Notes under the pieces: model-generated
Told to the model about the DNA's origin: nothing
The model's input: only the letters and a program-made list of their open reading frames with translations
The model's database searches: none
From: Pseudomonas fluorescens
Lineage (GTDB): Bacteria > Pseudomonadota > Gammaproteobacteria > Pseudomonadales > Pseudomonadaceae
Assembly (NCBI RefSeq): GCF_900636825.1
Contig: NZ_LR134318.1
Coordinates: forward strand, 1,831,501-1,895,500
Length of the DNA stretch: 64,000 bases
Direction of reading: 5' to 3'
Shown: in pieces, positions 55,296 to 63,572 of the stretch
Numbering within the stretch: position 1 is the stretch's first letter
How the letters are laid out: the number at the start of each line of letters is the position of its first letter
Translations under genes and position numbers: made by a program

Positions 55296-57440
55296 ATGAG
55301 CGAAGCCATTCGTTACGAAAAAGGCCAGGACAATATTGTCGTTCTGACCATCGATATGCCGGGCCAGAGTGCCAACACCATGAACGCTGTGTACCGCGAG
55401 GCCATGGCCGAGTGTGTCACCCGACTGGTCGCTGAAAAAACCGATATTGCCGGCGTAATCATTACCTCGGCGAAAAAAACCTTCTTTGCTGGCGGCGACC
55501 TCAACGAACTGATCAAAGTCGGCAAACCGCAAGCCAAAGCTTTCTACGACATGGTGCTGACTTTAAAAGCTCAACTGCGCACCCTGGAGACCCTCGGCAA
55601 ACCGGTGGTGGCGGCGATCAACGGCGCGGCGCTCGGCGGTGGCTGGGAAATCTGTCTGGCCTGTCATCACCGCGTCGCGCTGGACGATGCGGCCGTGCAA
55701 CTGGGCCTACCGGAGGTGACGCTCGGCCTGCTGCCGGGCGGCGGCGGAGTGGTGCGCATGGTGCGCATGCTCGGGATCGAGAAGGCGCTGCCGTATCTGC
55801 TCGAAGGCAAAAAAGTCCGTGCGCAGCAGGCATTGCAGGCTGGATTGATCGACGAAGTCGCGGCGAATCGCGAGGAGTTGCTGGCCAAGGCCCGCGCCTG
55901 GATCCTCGCCAACCCCGTCGCCGTGCAGCGTTGGGACGTGAAGGGTTATCAGATTCCCGGCGGGACGCCGTCGAATCCAAAGGTCGCGCAGATGCTCGCG
56001 ATTGCGCCTTCGATCCTGCGCAGCAAAACCCAAGGAACCATGCCTGCGCCGGAGAAAATCCTGTGCGCGGCGGTAGAAGGTGCGCAGGTCGATTTCGATA
56101 CGGCGCACCTGATCGAAACCCGCTATTTCACCGAGTTGACCACCGGGCAGATTTCGAAAAACCTGATCGGCACGTTCTGGTTTCAGCTCAACGAGATCAA
56201 TGCCGGCGGCTCGCGGCCGCAAGGTATCGCACCTTGTGTCACGCGCAAGGTCGGCATACTCGGTGCCGGGATGATGGGGGCGGGGATCGCTTACGTCAGC
56301 GCGGCGGCCGGTGTCGAGGTGGTGCTCAAGGACATCAATCTTGCGGCGGCGGAGAAGGGCAAGGCACATGCGGCGGCGCTGCTGGACAAGAAAGTCGCCC
56401 GTGGCCAGATGACTTCCTCCCAGCGTGAGGCGGTGCTGGCGCGAATCCACCCATGCGAGAGCGATGCTGATCTGGCCGGTTGTGATCTGATCATCGAAGC
56501 GGTGTTCGAGGACCGCGAACTCAAGGCGAAGGTTTCGGCGGCGGCGCAGAAGGTGGTTGGCGCCGACGCGGTGATCGCTTCCAACACCTCAACCTTGCCG
56601 ATCACGGGCCTGGCGGCTGCCGTGCCGGACCAAAGCAAATTTCTCGGCCTGCACTTCTTCAGCCCCGTGGAAAAAATGCCGCTGGTGGAAATCATCAAAG
56701 GCGCAAAGACCAGTGACGAAACGCTGGCGCGCGGGTTCGATTTTGTCCTGCAAATAAAGAAAACCCCGATCGTCGTCAACGACAGCCGGGGCTTTTTCAC
56801 CTCGCGGGTGTTCGGCACATTCACCAACGAAGGCATCGCCATGCTCGGCGAAGGCGTCAGCGCAGCGATGATCGAGACCGAAGCGCGCAAGGCCGGCATG
56901 CCGGTCGGGCCTCTGGCGATCTCTGACGAAGTTTCCCTCAGCCTGATGAGCCATATCCGCCAACAAACCGCCAAGGACCTACGAGCAGAAGGGAAACCGC
57001 TGATTGAACACCCGGCGTTCACCGTGATTGACTTGCTGCTCAACGAATACAAGCGCCCCGGCAAAGCTGCAGGCGGCGGTTTCTACGATTACCCGGCCGG
57101 TGCGCAGAAGCATCTGTGGCCGGAACTGAAAGCCCGTTTCGAGACGGCCGACGGGCAAATCCCGGCGAAGGATGTGCGTGACCGTTTGTTGTTCGTGCAA
57201 GCCCTGGAAACCGTGCGCTGTGTGGAGGAGGGCGTGCTGACCTCGACAGCGGACGCCAACGTCGGCTCGATCTTCGGGATCGGCTTTGCCGCGTGGACCG
57301 GCGGCGCATTGCAATTTATCAATCAGTACGGCGTGCAGGACTTTGTCGCCCGTGCCCAGTACTTGACCGAGCAGTACGGCGAGCGTTTTGCGCCCCCGGC
57401 GTTCCTACTGGACAAGGCTGCGCAAGGCGAGCTGTTTTAA
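55296..57440 (+). CDS. FadB/FadJ-type multifunctional enoyl-CoA hydratase / 3-hydroxyacyl-CoA dehydrogenase
   Basis: 714 residues, length as in FadJ. The N-terminal hydratase domain has Glu118 (GGGWE) and Glu140 (LPEVTLGLLPGGGG). The dehydrogenase domain has the NAD-binding GAGMMGAG at 323-330, SNTSTLPIT and FFSPVEKMPLVEI. It carries out the two middle steps of beta-oxidation, with the upstream thiolase giving the last. A terminator-like hairpin inside the gene near 56760 reflects coding sequence. Confidence 0.94.
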   Translation: MSEAIRYEKGQDNIVVLTIDMPGQSANTMNAVYREAMAECVTRLVAEKTDIAGVIITSAKKTFFAGGDLNELIKVGKPQAKAFYDMVLTLKAQLRTLETLGKPVVAAINGAALGGGWEICLACHHRVALDDAAVQLGLPEVTLGLLPGGGGVVRMVRMLGIEKALPYLLEGKKVRAQQALQAGLIDEVAANREELLAKARAWILANPVAVQRWDVKGYQIPGGTPSNPKVAQMLAIAPSILRSKTQGTMPAPEKILCAAVEGAQVDFDTAHLIETRYFTELTTGQISKNLIGTFWFQLNEINAGGSRPQGIAPCVTRKVGILGAGMMGAGIAYVSAAAGVEVVLKDINLAAAEKGKAHAAALLDKKVARGQMTSSQREAVLARIHPCESDADLAGCDLIIEAVFEDRELKAKVSAAAQKVVGADAVIASNTSTLPITGLAAAVPDQSKFLGLHFFSPVEKMPLVEIIKGAKTSDETLARGFDFVLQIKKTPIVVNDSRGFFTSRVFGTFTNEGIAMLGEGVSAAMIETEARKAGMPVGPLAISDEVSLSLMSHIRQQTAKDLRAEGKPLIEHPAFTVIDLLLNEYKRPGKAAGGGFYDYPAGAQKHLWPELKARFETADGQIPAKDVRDRLLFVQALETVRCVEEGVLTSTADANVGSIFGIGFAAWTGGALQFINQYGVQDFVARAQYLTEQYGERFAPPAFLLDKAAQGELF

Positions 57441-57534
57441 GTGATTGGATGAGCGCTACGGGGCTTGCCTTGCCGGGGTGTTTCAAGGCAGGCTCTGGGT
57501 GTTCATTATTCCCATCACGTGTCAGGTATTTTTT

Positions 57535-58257
57535 ATGTCGCTGCGCATCTGCATTCTCGAGACCGACATCCTGCGTCCGGAACTGATCGATCAATATCAG
57601 GGTTATGGGCAGATGTTTCAGCGCCTGTTCTCGCAGCAACCGATCGCCGCCGAGTTCACCGTCTACAACGTGGTACAGGGCCAATACCCAGGCGATGACG
57701 AAGCTTTCGACGCGTATCTGGTCACCGGCAGCAAAGCCGATTCGTTCGGCACTGATCCGTGGATCCAGACCCTCAAGCAATACCTGCTGAGCCGTTACGA
57801 GCGCGGCGACAAATTGCTTGGCGTGTGCTTCGGCCATCAATTGCTGGCGTTACTGCTGGGCGGTAAAAGCGAGCGCGCATCCCAAGGCTGGGGCGTCGGC
57901 ACGCACAATTACAAACTCGCCGCCAAGGCACCGTGGATGAGCCCGGTTCGCGAAGAACTGACGTTGTTGATCAGCCATCAGGACCAGGTGACTGCGCTGC
58001 CCGAGAACGCGACAGTGATTGCTTCGAGCGATTTCTGCCCGTTTGCGGCGTACCACATCAACGATCAGGTCTTGTGTTTCCAGGGCCATCCGGAATTCAT
58101 TCACGACTATTCCCGAGCGCTGCTGGATTTGCGACAGGAAGCGTTGGGTTCGCAGACTTACAGCAAGGGCGTGGCCAGCCTCGAGCAGGAACACCACGGC
58201 GCCACGGTGGCGGAATGGATGATGCGCTTTGTGGCGCACAAGCCTGAGGCGGCTTAG
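57535..58257 (+). CDS. Class I glutamine amidotransferase-like protein
   Basis: 240 residues, GATase1 fold. Nucleophile Cys98 (GVCFGHQLLA) with His185 and Glu187 (GHPEF) complete the triad. It is free-standing without a synthetase domain, resembling gamma-glutamyl-type hydrolases or GMP-synthase-like amidotransferases; substrate not clear. The start at 57535 begins the conserved region. Confidence 0.88.
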   Translation: MSLRICILETDILRPELIDQYQGYGQMFQRLFSQQPIAAEFTVYNVVQGQYPGDDEAFDAYLVTGSKADSFGTDPWIQTLKQYLLSRYERGDKLLGVCFGHQLLALLLGGKSERASQGWGVGTHNYKLAAKAPWMSPVREELTLLISHQDQVTALPENATVIASSDFCPFAAYHINDQVLCFQGHPEFIHDYSRALLDLRQEALGSQTYSKGVASLEQEHHGATVAEWMMRFVAHKPEAA

Positions 58258-58293
58258 CTGCTAAACAACGTAAAGGCGTAAAGGCAAAAGACA

Positions 58294-58377
58294 GATCAAA
58301 AGATCGCAGCCTGCGGCAGCTCCTACAGGGATGGTGTTTCACCTGTAGGAGCTGCCGGAGGCTGCGATCTTTTGCTT
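58294..58377. repeat. REP doublet between convergent genes
   Basis: GATCAAAAGATCGCAGCCTG with CGGCAGCTCCTACAG, and the complementary CTGTAGGAGCTGCCGGAGGCTGCGATC. Confidence 0.85.
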
Positions 58378-59349
58378 TTACAACCAACCCGACCGCTTGA
58401 AGCTTGCCCACAAACTCACACAACCGACCGTGATGAAGCCCAACACGGCGAAATAACCGTAGTGCCAGCTCAGCTCCGGCATGTTCTGAAAGTTCATCCC
58501 GTAAATGCCCGCCACCGCCGTAGGGAATGCCAGAATCGCCGCCCAGGCAGCAAACTTGCGCTGCACCACGCTTTGCCGGGACGCTTCCAGCAATACGCCG
58601 ATTTCGATGGTCTGGCTGGCAATATCGGCCAGCGTGCTCAGGTCTTCCATCTGCCGCGTAACGTGGATCTGCACATCGCGGAAGTACGGGCGCATGTTCT
58701 TGTCGATGAACGGAAAGCTCAGCTTTTGCAATTCCTCGCCAATCTCCACCATCGGTGCCGCATAACGGCGCAGACGCACGACATCGCGGCGCAAGCCGTG
58801 CAACTTCTGGATGTCCCGCTCGTTCAGTGCGCTGCACAATACGTTGCGTTCAAGCTCATCGATCTCGGCATGGATCGCTTCACCGACGGGCTGGTAGTTC
58901 TCGATCACGAAATCCAGCAGCGCATAGAGAACGAAGTCTTCGCCATGCTCAAGCAGGAGTGGACGCGCCTCGCAGCGCTGGCGGACTTGCGCGTAGGACG
59001 CGGAATGGCCGTTGCGCGCGGTAATGATGTAGCCCTTGCCAGCGAATATATGCGTCTCGATGAACTGCAAAACGCCATGTTCACGGACTGGCGAGTAAGT
59101 GACGATAAACAGAGCGTCACCAAAGGTTTCCAACTTCGGCCGGCTGTGTTTTTCCAGCGCGTCTTCAATTGCCAGTTCGTGCAGGTTGAATTGCCGTTGC
59201 AGGTTAAACAGTTCCTGAGCGTCCGGCTCTTCGAGGCCAATCCAGACAAAGTGGCCGGTTTTCGCCGCCCAGGCAGCGCCTTCATCGAGCGTAATATTGG
59301 TGACTTTCTTACCTTCGCTGTACACCGCAGCAGCAACAACTCGACCCAT
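58378..59349 (-). CDS. CorA-family divalent cation transporter
   Basis: 323 residues. A long cytoplasmic funnel domain is followed by two C-terminal helices, with the selectivity motif GMN at 284-286 (YGMNFQNMPE). It carries Mg2+ (or Zn2+/Co2+) across the inner membrane. The C terminus KRSGWL is typical of the pseudomonad members. Monocistronic. Confidence 0.93.
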   Translation of the reverse strand: MGRVVAAAVYSEGKKVTNITLDEGAAWAAKTGHFVWIGLEEPDAQELFNLQRQFNLHELAIEDALEKHSRPKLETFGDALFIVTYSPVREHGVLQFIETHIFAGKGYIITARNGHSASYAQVRQRCEARPLLLEHGEDFVLYALLDFVIENYQPVGEAIHAEIDELERNVLCSALNERDIQKLHGLRRDVVRLRRYAAPMVEIGEELQKLSFPFIDKNMRPYFRDVQIHVTRQMEDLSTLADIASQTIEIGVLLEASRQSVVQRKFAAWAAILAFPTAVAGIYGMNFQNMPELSWHYGYFAVLGFITVGCVSLWASFKRSGWL

Positions 59350-59456
59350 GGTGGTGATTCACTTCTACTTGGCAGATGGCAGGGAATACAAGGCTTCAGC
59401 TTAGCCGTGTCGCTGCTTGAGAGTCAGTGAAACTTGTACAGTTCATCCGGCAAAAG

Positions 59457-59480
59457 AAAACCCGCACGAGGCGGGTTTGT
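59457..59480 (-). terminator. Terminator of the PlsC-type gene
   Basis: AAACCCGC / GCGGGTTT stem with a CTCG loop, followed by T-rich sequence on the minus strand. Confidence 0.8.
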
Positions 59481-59483
59481 CTT

Positions 59484-60206
59484 TCATGCGGCTCGTAGTT
59501 GCCGATCCATTGATTCGATGCATTCGCGCATCTGCTCACGGCATCGATCGATGAGCATGGGCATGTCGTCCATAGTCATTCCGGCTGTGGGAATCGGCGG
59601 CAGAGAGCGTATGAGAATGTTGCCACTGCGCCAGCGGTTCAAACGCATGTGCTTGACGTAGCTGCTGACGCACACCGGAACGATCGGCACACCCGCAGCA
59701 ATCGCCATCTGGAACGCGCCTTTCTTGAACGGCAGCAGTTCTTCGCCGAGATTGCGCGTGCCCTCCGGGAACACCCAGATCGAGGTATCTTCGTTTTGCA
59801 GCGTATGCGTTGTCGTCAGCATCGATTGCCGTGCCTTGTGCGCATTACCGCGATCGATCAACACATTGCCCGCCAGCCAGAACAGTTGGCCGAACAACGG
59901 CACCCATTTGAGGCTTTTCTTGCCAATGCACACGGTGCGGCGTGGCACGACGTTTCCGAAAACGAACAAGTCGTAATTGGATTGATGGTTGGCGATGATT
60001 ACGCAGCTGTCAGGTTTGTTCATCAAACCGCCGACATCGGATTTCACTCGCAAACGCAAAATGCACATGGCCGGCAAAGCGTACAGGCGGGCGCATAAAC
60101 GGCTGTTGTCGGGATTAAACGGGCGGCACAGCCCAAGGATCACCCCAAGAATACCCGCGAGAATAAAGTGCAGGCCCATCAATAACATACGAAACACGAA
60201 CAGCAT
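59484..60206 (-). CDS. 1-acyl-sn-glycerol-3-phosphate acyltransferase
   Basis: 240 residues. The N-terminal helix is followed by the acyltransferase motifs NHQSNYD (73-79, His74/Asp79) and FPEGTR (146-151). It makes phosphatidic acid from lysophosphatidic acid at the inner membrane. The GKKSLKWVPLFGQLFWLAGN block is typical of PlsC. The start at 60206 begins the first helix. Pseudomonads carry several PlsC paralogues. Confidence 0.92.
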   Translation of the reverse strand: MLFVFRMLLMGLHFILAGILGVILGLCRPFNPDNSRLCARLYALPAMCILRLRVKSDVGGLMNKPDSCVIIANHQSNYDLFVFGNVVPRRTVCIGKKSLKWVPLFGQLFWLAGNVLIDRGNAHKARQSMLTTTHTLQNEDTSIWVFPEGTRNLGEELLPFKKGAFQMAIAAGVPIVPVCVSSYVKHMRLNRWRSGNILIRSLPPIPTAGMTMDDMPMLIDRCREQMRECIESMDRQLRAA

Positions 60207-60370
60207 TTGCAGGCCCCACCGGGACAAAAGGTGGCGCAGTGTACGGATGTGCACTGTTTTCGGCAATTGCCACTATAGAGCCCGGAGATAGCCGATGTTT
60301 AAGCGCATGTTTCGGAGTGGCTTGTCAGACGCGTCTTAGAGCAGCCAGACGGTTTTCAACAGAACACGTA

Positions 60371-60402
60371 CGAAAAAGCCCGACACGACGGTCGGGCTTT
60401 TC
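60371..60402. terminator. Terminator downstream of the crotonase gene
   Basis: AAAAAGCCCGAC / GTCGGGCTTTT stem, with runs on both strands. Confidence 0.82.
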
Positions 60403-60423
60403 TTCGCTGCCACTGTCGGGTAA

Positions 60424-61113
60424 TTAACCCATGTGTTGCTGATCTTGAATGATCGCGTCGTCCAGCAGTTCCAGCAGAGCCTTGCGCACCTTCAACTTGG
60501 TGTTCTTGTGCGCGAGCATGTTGATCTTCTTCAGCTGGCGCGCAGCGGCGAGGGCGGCAGCTTGCAGCTCCTCGGCGCTGACCACCTTGTCGAGGAAGCC
60601 AGCATCCACAGCGCTTTTCGGATCAAACATCTCGCCATTGATCACCGAACGGTGGAATGCCGAGCGGCGCAGGCGATCGCGCGCCAGTTCGATACCAGCG
60701 TGGTGCATGGTCATGCCGATCTGCACCTCATTCAGACCAATGCTGAACGGGCCGTCGACGCCGATGCGGTAGTCGGCGGACAGCAAAATGAAAGCGCCTT
60801 TCGCCACGGCATGCCCCGGGCACGCGACGATCACCGGAAACGGGTGTGAAAGCAGGCGGCGGGCCAGCGTTGAACCGGCAGTGACCAATGCCACGGCTTC
60901 TTTAGGGCCGGCAGTCATCACTTTCAAGTCATAGCCGCCGGACAAAATCCCCGGCTGACCGGTAATGATCACCACGGCGCGATCAGCCACCGCCTGATCC
61001 AGCGCCGCGTTAAACGCGTCGATCACGTCCGGGGAAATGGCATTGACCTTGCCATTGCTTAACGTCAGGGTCGCGATACCGTCTTCGAGGTGGTAGGAAA
61101 TCAACTCACTCAT
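60424..61113 (-). CDS. Crotonase/enoyl-CoA hydratase-like protein
   Basis: 229 residues, crotonase fold (GIATLTLSNGKVNAIS, ILSGGYDLK oxyanion site). The first usual catalytic Glu is missing: the loop reads GHAVAKGAF instead of GGGxE. The second acidic position (NEVQIGM, Glu129) is kept. It may be an isomerase- or hydrolase-like member rather than a hydratase. Confidence 0.88.
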   Translation of the reverse strand: MSELISYHLEDGIATLTLSNGKVNAISPDVIDAFNAALDQAVADRAVVIITGQPGILSGGYDLKVMTAGPKEAVALVTAGSTLARRLLSHPFPVIVACPGHAVAKGAFILLSADYRIGVDGPFSIGLNEVQIGMTMHHAGIELARDRLRRSAFHRSVINGEMFDPKSAVDAGFLDKVVSAEELQAAALAAARQLKKINMLAHKNTKLKVRKALLELLDDAIIQDQQHMG

Positions 61114-61338
61114 GACGCTATTCCTTGTAAGAAAGATGGGCAGACGTTACCCACCGTCGCAGGCCAGGTAAAGCGCCGTGACTGACCCGTCAGTCACCGT
61201 TTCCGGACGCATCTGGCGTAGCCCGCCGTTTTGCTCCTATATAGAAGAAGCGCAGCACCGGAGATTGGCCGGTTTGCCATGGCTCACCAGGAGGTAGCGA
61301 CGGTTTCTCTTAAGCGCATGAAAATTCTGAAAAAAAGT

Positions 61339-61367
61339 TTGCCATCGGAAAAGCTTTCGACTACATT
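61339..61367 (+). promoter_or_regulatory. tRNA-Ser promoter
   Basis: TTGCCA and TACATT with exactly 17 bases between, then a GC-rich discriminator (AGCGCGCCTC) as in stringently controlled stable-RNA promoters. The rest of 61114-61338 shows nothing recognised. Confidence 0.7.
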
Positions 61368-61405
61368 AGCGCGCCTCGACAGACAGAACATGTTTGAAGA
61401 GATAC

Positions 61406-61495
61406 GGTGAAGTGTCCGAGTGGCTTAAGGAGCACGCCTGGAAAGTGTGTATACAGGAAACTGTATCGAGAGTTCGAATCTCTCCTTCACCGCCA
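61406..61495 (+). tRNA. tRNA-Ser(GGA)
   Basis: 90 nt. Acceptor GGTGAAG pairs with CTTCACC; encoded GCCA 3' end. The anticodon loop CTGGAAA between CACGC and GTGTG gives anticodon GGA (reads UCC/UCU). The long variable arm (TATACAGGAAACTGTATC) and TTCGAATC T-loop confirm serine type. Confidence 0.96.
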
Positions 61496-61506
61496 CATTC
61501 AGTACA

Positions 61507-61542
61507 CAAAACCCCTGATTTCGAAAGAAGTCCGGGGTTTTG
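61507..61542 (+). terminator. Terminator of the tRNA-Ser transcript
   Basis: CAAAACCCC / GGGGTTTTG stem with an interrupted inner part, then TGGTTTTT. Confidence 0.75.
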
Positions 61543-61774
61543 TGGTTTTTGGCGTCTGTAATTTTCAGGCGTGCTTTTTTAACCCGATTCAGAACCGACT
61601 GCGAAAATCCGGGCTGATCGGGAGCGCCTGTTTTGCGATGCCCATTCGTCGGGGATTGAGCGGCCTGAACAGCAAGTCCAAGTGTGACCGACTAGTCTCA
61701 CAAGCCTGAGAGGTCGATATATTTCGGGCAAAAGCAATTTGCCGGTGTCGACCTGATTGCGAAGGGGAGAGGCC

Positions 61775-61963
61775 ATGATCGGATCGTTTATCGAGGATGA
61801 CGGAGCTGAGTTTTCGTTCAACAACTGCGTGCGATGCGGCCAGTCGGATTATCAATCGGGGTTTGGCGAAGACCCGGTGAGCATCGGCAAAATCAAATCC
61901 ACAGCACCCAAAGGGCCGAAGGCGAAATTTTTACCCAAGGTAACGGCAAGGACAAGAAAGTGA
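61775..61963 (+). CDS. Small hypothetical protein with CxxC motif
   Basis: 62 residues, beginning MIGSFIEDDGAEFSFNNCVR with CVRC, and ending in a basic tail (KVTARTRK). GGGGAGAGG precedes the ATG and a terminator follows 10 bp after the stop, which supports a real gene. No family recognised. Confidence 0.45.
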   Translation: MIGSFIEDDGAEFSFNNCVRCGQSDYQSGFGEDPVSIGKIKSTAPKGPKAKFLPKVTARTRK

Positions 61964-61972
61964 TTGAACCCG

Positions 61973-62001
61973 GTAACCCCGTCACTGAACGGGGTTTTTT
62001 A
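61973..62001 (+). terminator. Rho-independent terminator
   Basis: TAACCCCGTC / GAACGGGGTT stem followed by TTTT. Confidence 0.8.
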
Positions 62002-62071
62002 TGCGCGCGACAAATGCCGGATTGCTTTGCGGGCGTTGACATTAATGTAGGATTTTTTTCACAAACTTTTC

Positions 62072-62146
62072 ACGTTGGCCAACGTACTGTGAAGCCATCC
62101 GTTAGAAAGCAAGTCTCCAGCCCGTCTCCCCAGCGGGCTTTTTTTT
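62072..62146 (+). ncRNA. Candidate small RNA with terminator
   Basis: A perfect palindrome ACGTTGGCCAACGT (62072-62085) is followed by about 30 nt and a terminator AGCCCG / CGGGCT with eight T (62118-62145), with no gene between. TTGACA at 62036-62041 could be a -35 but no good -10 is seen. It could be a short orphan RNA or only the decaying end of a lost gene. Confidence 0.3.
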
Positions 62147-62286
62147 GCCTGGAATAAAACCTTTTCTCTGATTGCGGTCAAATCGACGCCGAATGCCCCG
62201 ACGCGCTTATAACGTCTGGACTTCTGTGCGTCGAGCGCATTAAATCCCGGCCCCCTTTTCGTCATCCCACTTTTTGAGGTTTCATC

Positions 62287-62658
62287 ATGCGTTTAACACT
62301 GCCCGCTCTGGTTCTTGGCCTTCTGGTTGCTCAAGGTGCAATGGCTGCCGGCGATGGCACTGCTGCGCTGGGCGGTGGCTTGGGCGGCGCGCTGGGTAAC
62401 GTGGTTGGTCAGAAAATGGGTGGTAGCACCGGTGCGGTGATTGGTGCCGGCGTCGCGGGCGCAGCGGGTAGCGCAGTCGCTGCACGCAAGGGGAGCCGTA
62501 CCAAAGCCGCCATCGGCGGCGGTGTTGGTGCAGCCGGTGGTTCAGTAATCGGCAACAGCCTCGGCGGCAGAACCGGCGCCACCATCGGCGCTGGCCTGGG
62601 TGGTGCGGCGGGTGGTGCTGTCGGCAGCAACCTGGCCAAAGGTCACAAGCGCCACTAA
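62287..62658 (+). CDS. Glycine-zipper protein, exported (copy 1)
   Basis: 123 residues with a signal peptide (MRLTLPALVLGLLVAQGAMA) and then almost entirely Gly/Ala small-residue repeats (GGGLGGALGNVVG, GGSTGAVIGAGVAGAAG), the glycine-zipper pattern of outer-membrane-associated proteins. The basic tail is KGHKRH. Probably periplasmic or membrane inserted. Tandem with a paralogue. Confidence 0.85.
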   Translation: MRLTLPALVLGLLVAQGAMAAGDGTAALGGGLGGALGNVVGQKMGGSTGAVIGAGVAGAAGSAVAARKGSRTKAAIGGGVGAAGGSVIGNSLGGRTGATIGAGLGGAAGGAVGSNLAKGHKRH

Positions 62659-62676
62659 ACCTGATCGCGTGTCAGA

Positions 62677-62706
62677 AGAAGCCCGACTTGATGTCGGGTT
62701 TTTTCA
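62677..62706 (+). terminator. Terminator after glycine-zipper copy 1
   Basis: AAGCCCGACTT / ATGTCGGGTTTTTT stem-loop. Confidence 0.82.
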
Positions 62707-62793
62707 TGGCTGAACGTTTCGTCCGAAATCGTCTCCAACTTTCATACGCCCCGCTTGGGCGGATTGTCCCGATTCGGGAACTGCGAGGTTCAT

Positions 62794-63213
62794 ATGCGAC
62801 TGTCATTATCTGCACTGGTTTTCGGCTTGTTCATAGCGCAGGGCGCGATGGCTGCCGGCGATGGCACCGCTGCCGTGGGCGGTGGTCTGGGCGGTGCGCT
62901 GGGTAATGTGGTGGGCGGACAACTCGGCGGCAGTACGGGCGCGGCGGTCGGCGCAGGTGTTGGCGGCGCGGCGGGCAGTGCCGTTGGCGCGAACAAACGC
63001 AACCGCACCGAAGCTGCGATTGGCGGCGGTCTGGGCGCTGCGGGCGGCTCGGTCGTCGGTAACAGTCTCGGCGGCTCCACCGGCTCCGCCATTGGCGCAG
63101 GCCTGGGCGGCGCAGCCGGCGGCGCGGTGGGTAACAATCTTGGCGACGACGGCGGTGGATCGCATTCCGGCGGCCACAAGCACAAGAACAAACACAAAAA
63201 TAAACATCGCTGA
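62794..63213 (+). CDS. Glycine-zipper protein, exported (copy 2)
   Basis: 139 residues; same signal peptide type (SALVFGLFIAQGAMA) and the same repeats (GGGLGGALGNVVGG, STGAAVGAGVGGAAG). It has a longer His/Lys tail (GGHKHKNKHKNKHR) that could bind metal or nucleic acid. Each copy has its own terminator, so they are transcribed separately. Confidence 0.85.
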   Translation: MRLSLSALVFGLFIAQGAMAAGDGTAAVGGGLGGALGNVVGGQLGGSTGAAVGAGVGGAAGSAVGANKRNRTEAAIGGGLGAAGGSVVGNSLGGSTGSAIGAGLGGAAGGAVGNNLGDDGGGSHSGGHKHKNKHKNKHR

Positions 63214-63221
63214 TTGATCTA

Positions 63222-63251
63222 CGGAAACCCGGCTTGGCGCCGGGTTTTTCG
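63222..63251 (+). terminator. Terminator after glycine-zipper copy 2
   Basis: AAACCCGGC / GCCGGGTTT stem with a TTGGC loop, then TTCG. Confidence 0.8.
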
Positions 63252-63330
63252 TGTCTGGCAGTCGGATTCTGGAACGATTGGCTGTAGGGCTTTTCGAACG
63301 TTGTACATCCCAATAATCAAGAGGTGCGCC

Positions 63331-63498
63331 ATGACTCCTGAAACCGAAGGCAAGGAAGAGAAAGGTCCTAGTGGAGTGCCATTTATCAATGACCCGGGCA
63401 ATGAAGATCCGGGATCGCTGATGGATGACGCGACGGTGCCGTTGAATGATGCGGATGAGGCGGATATGGAGTATGAGGAGGATGGGGATGAGCAGTGA
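63331..63498 (+). CDS. Small acidic hypothetical protein
   Basis: 55 residues, strongly acidic C terminus (DADEADMEYEEDGDEQ), with a central PSGVPFINDPGNEDPG. An AGAGG site precedes the ATG. Probably disordered; function unknown. Confidence 0.6.
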   Translation: MTPETEGKEEKGPSGVPFINDPGNEDPGSLMDDATVPLNDADEADMEYEEDGDEQ

Positions 63499-63536
63499 GA
63501 GTGTTCGTGGTGAACGGAAATTTTGAAAATAGGTTT

Positions 63537-63561
63537 AAAGGGCCTGAGCTATCAGGCCCCC
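63537..63561 (-). terminator. Terminator of the edge gene
   Basis: GGGCCTGAT / AGCTCAGGCCC stem-loop followed on the minus strand by TTTAAA; lies 12 bp past the stop of the minus-strand gene. Confidence 0.6.
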
Positions 63562-63572
63562 CGTATCTTTGT

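Noticed and set aside
56758..56797. Terminator-like hairpin (AACCCCGA ... CCGGGGCTTTTT)
   Set aside because: Lies inside the FadB-type gene and encodes the conserved NDSRGF segment, so it is better explained by coding sequence.
61447..61456. TGTATACA-like motif similar to the purine operator
   Set aside because: It is part of the tRNA-Ser anticodon stem and variable arm.
49093..62123. 13-base match AAGTCTCCAGCCC shared by 49093-49105 (minus) and 62111-62123 (plus), both near orphan terminators
   Set aside because: Dozens of chance 13-base matches are expected within 64 kb counting both strands, so the match alone is not evidence of related RNAs.
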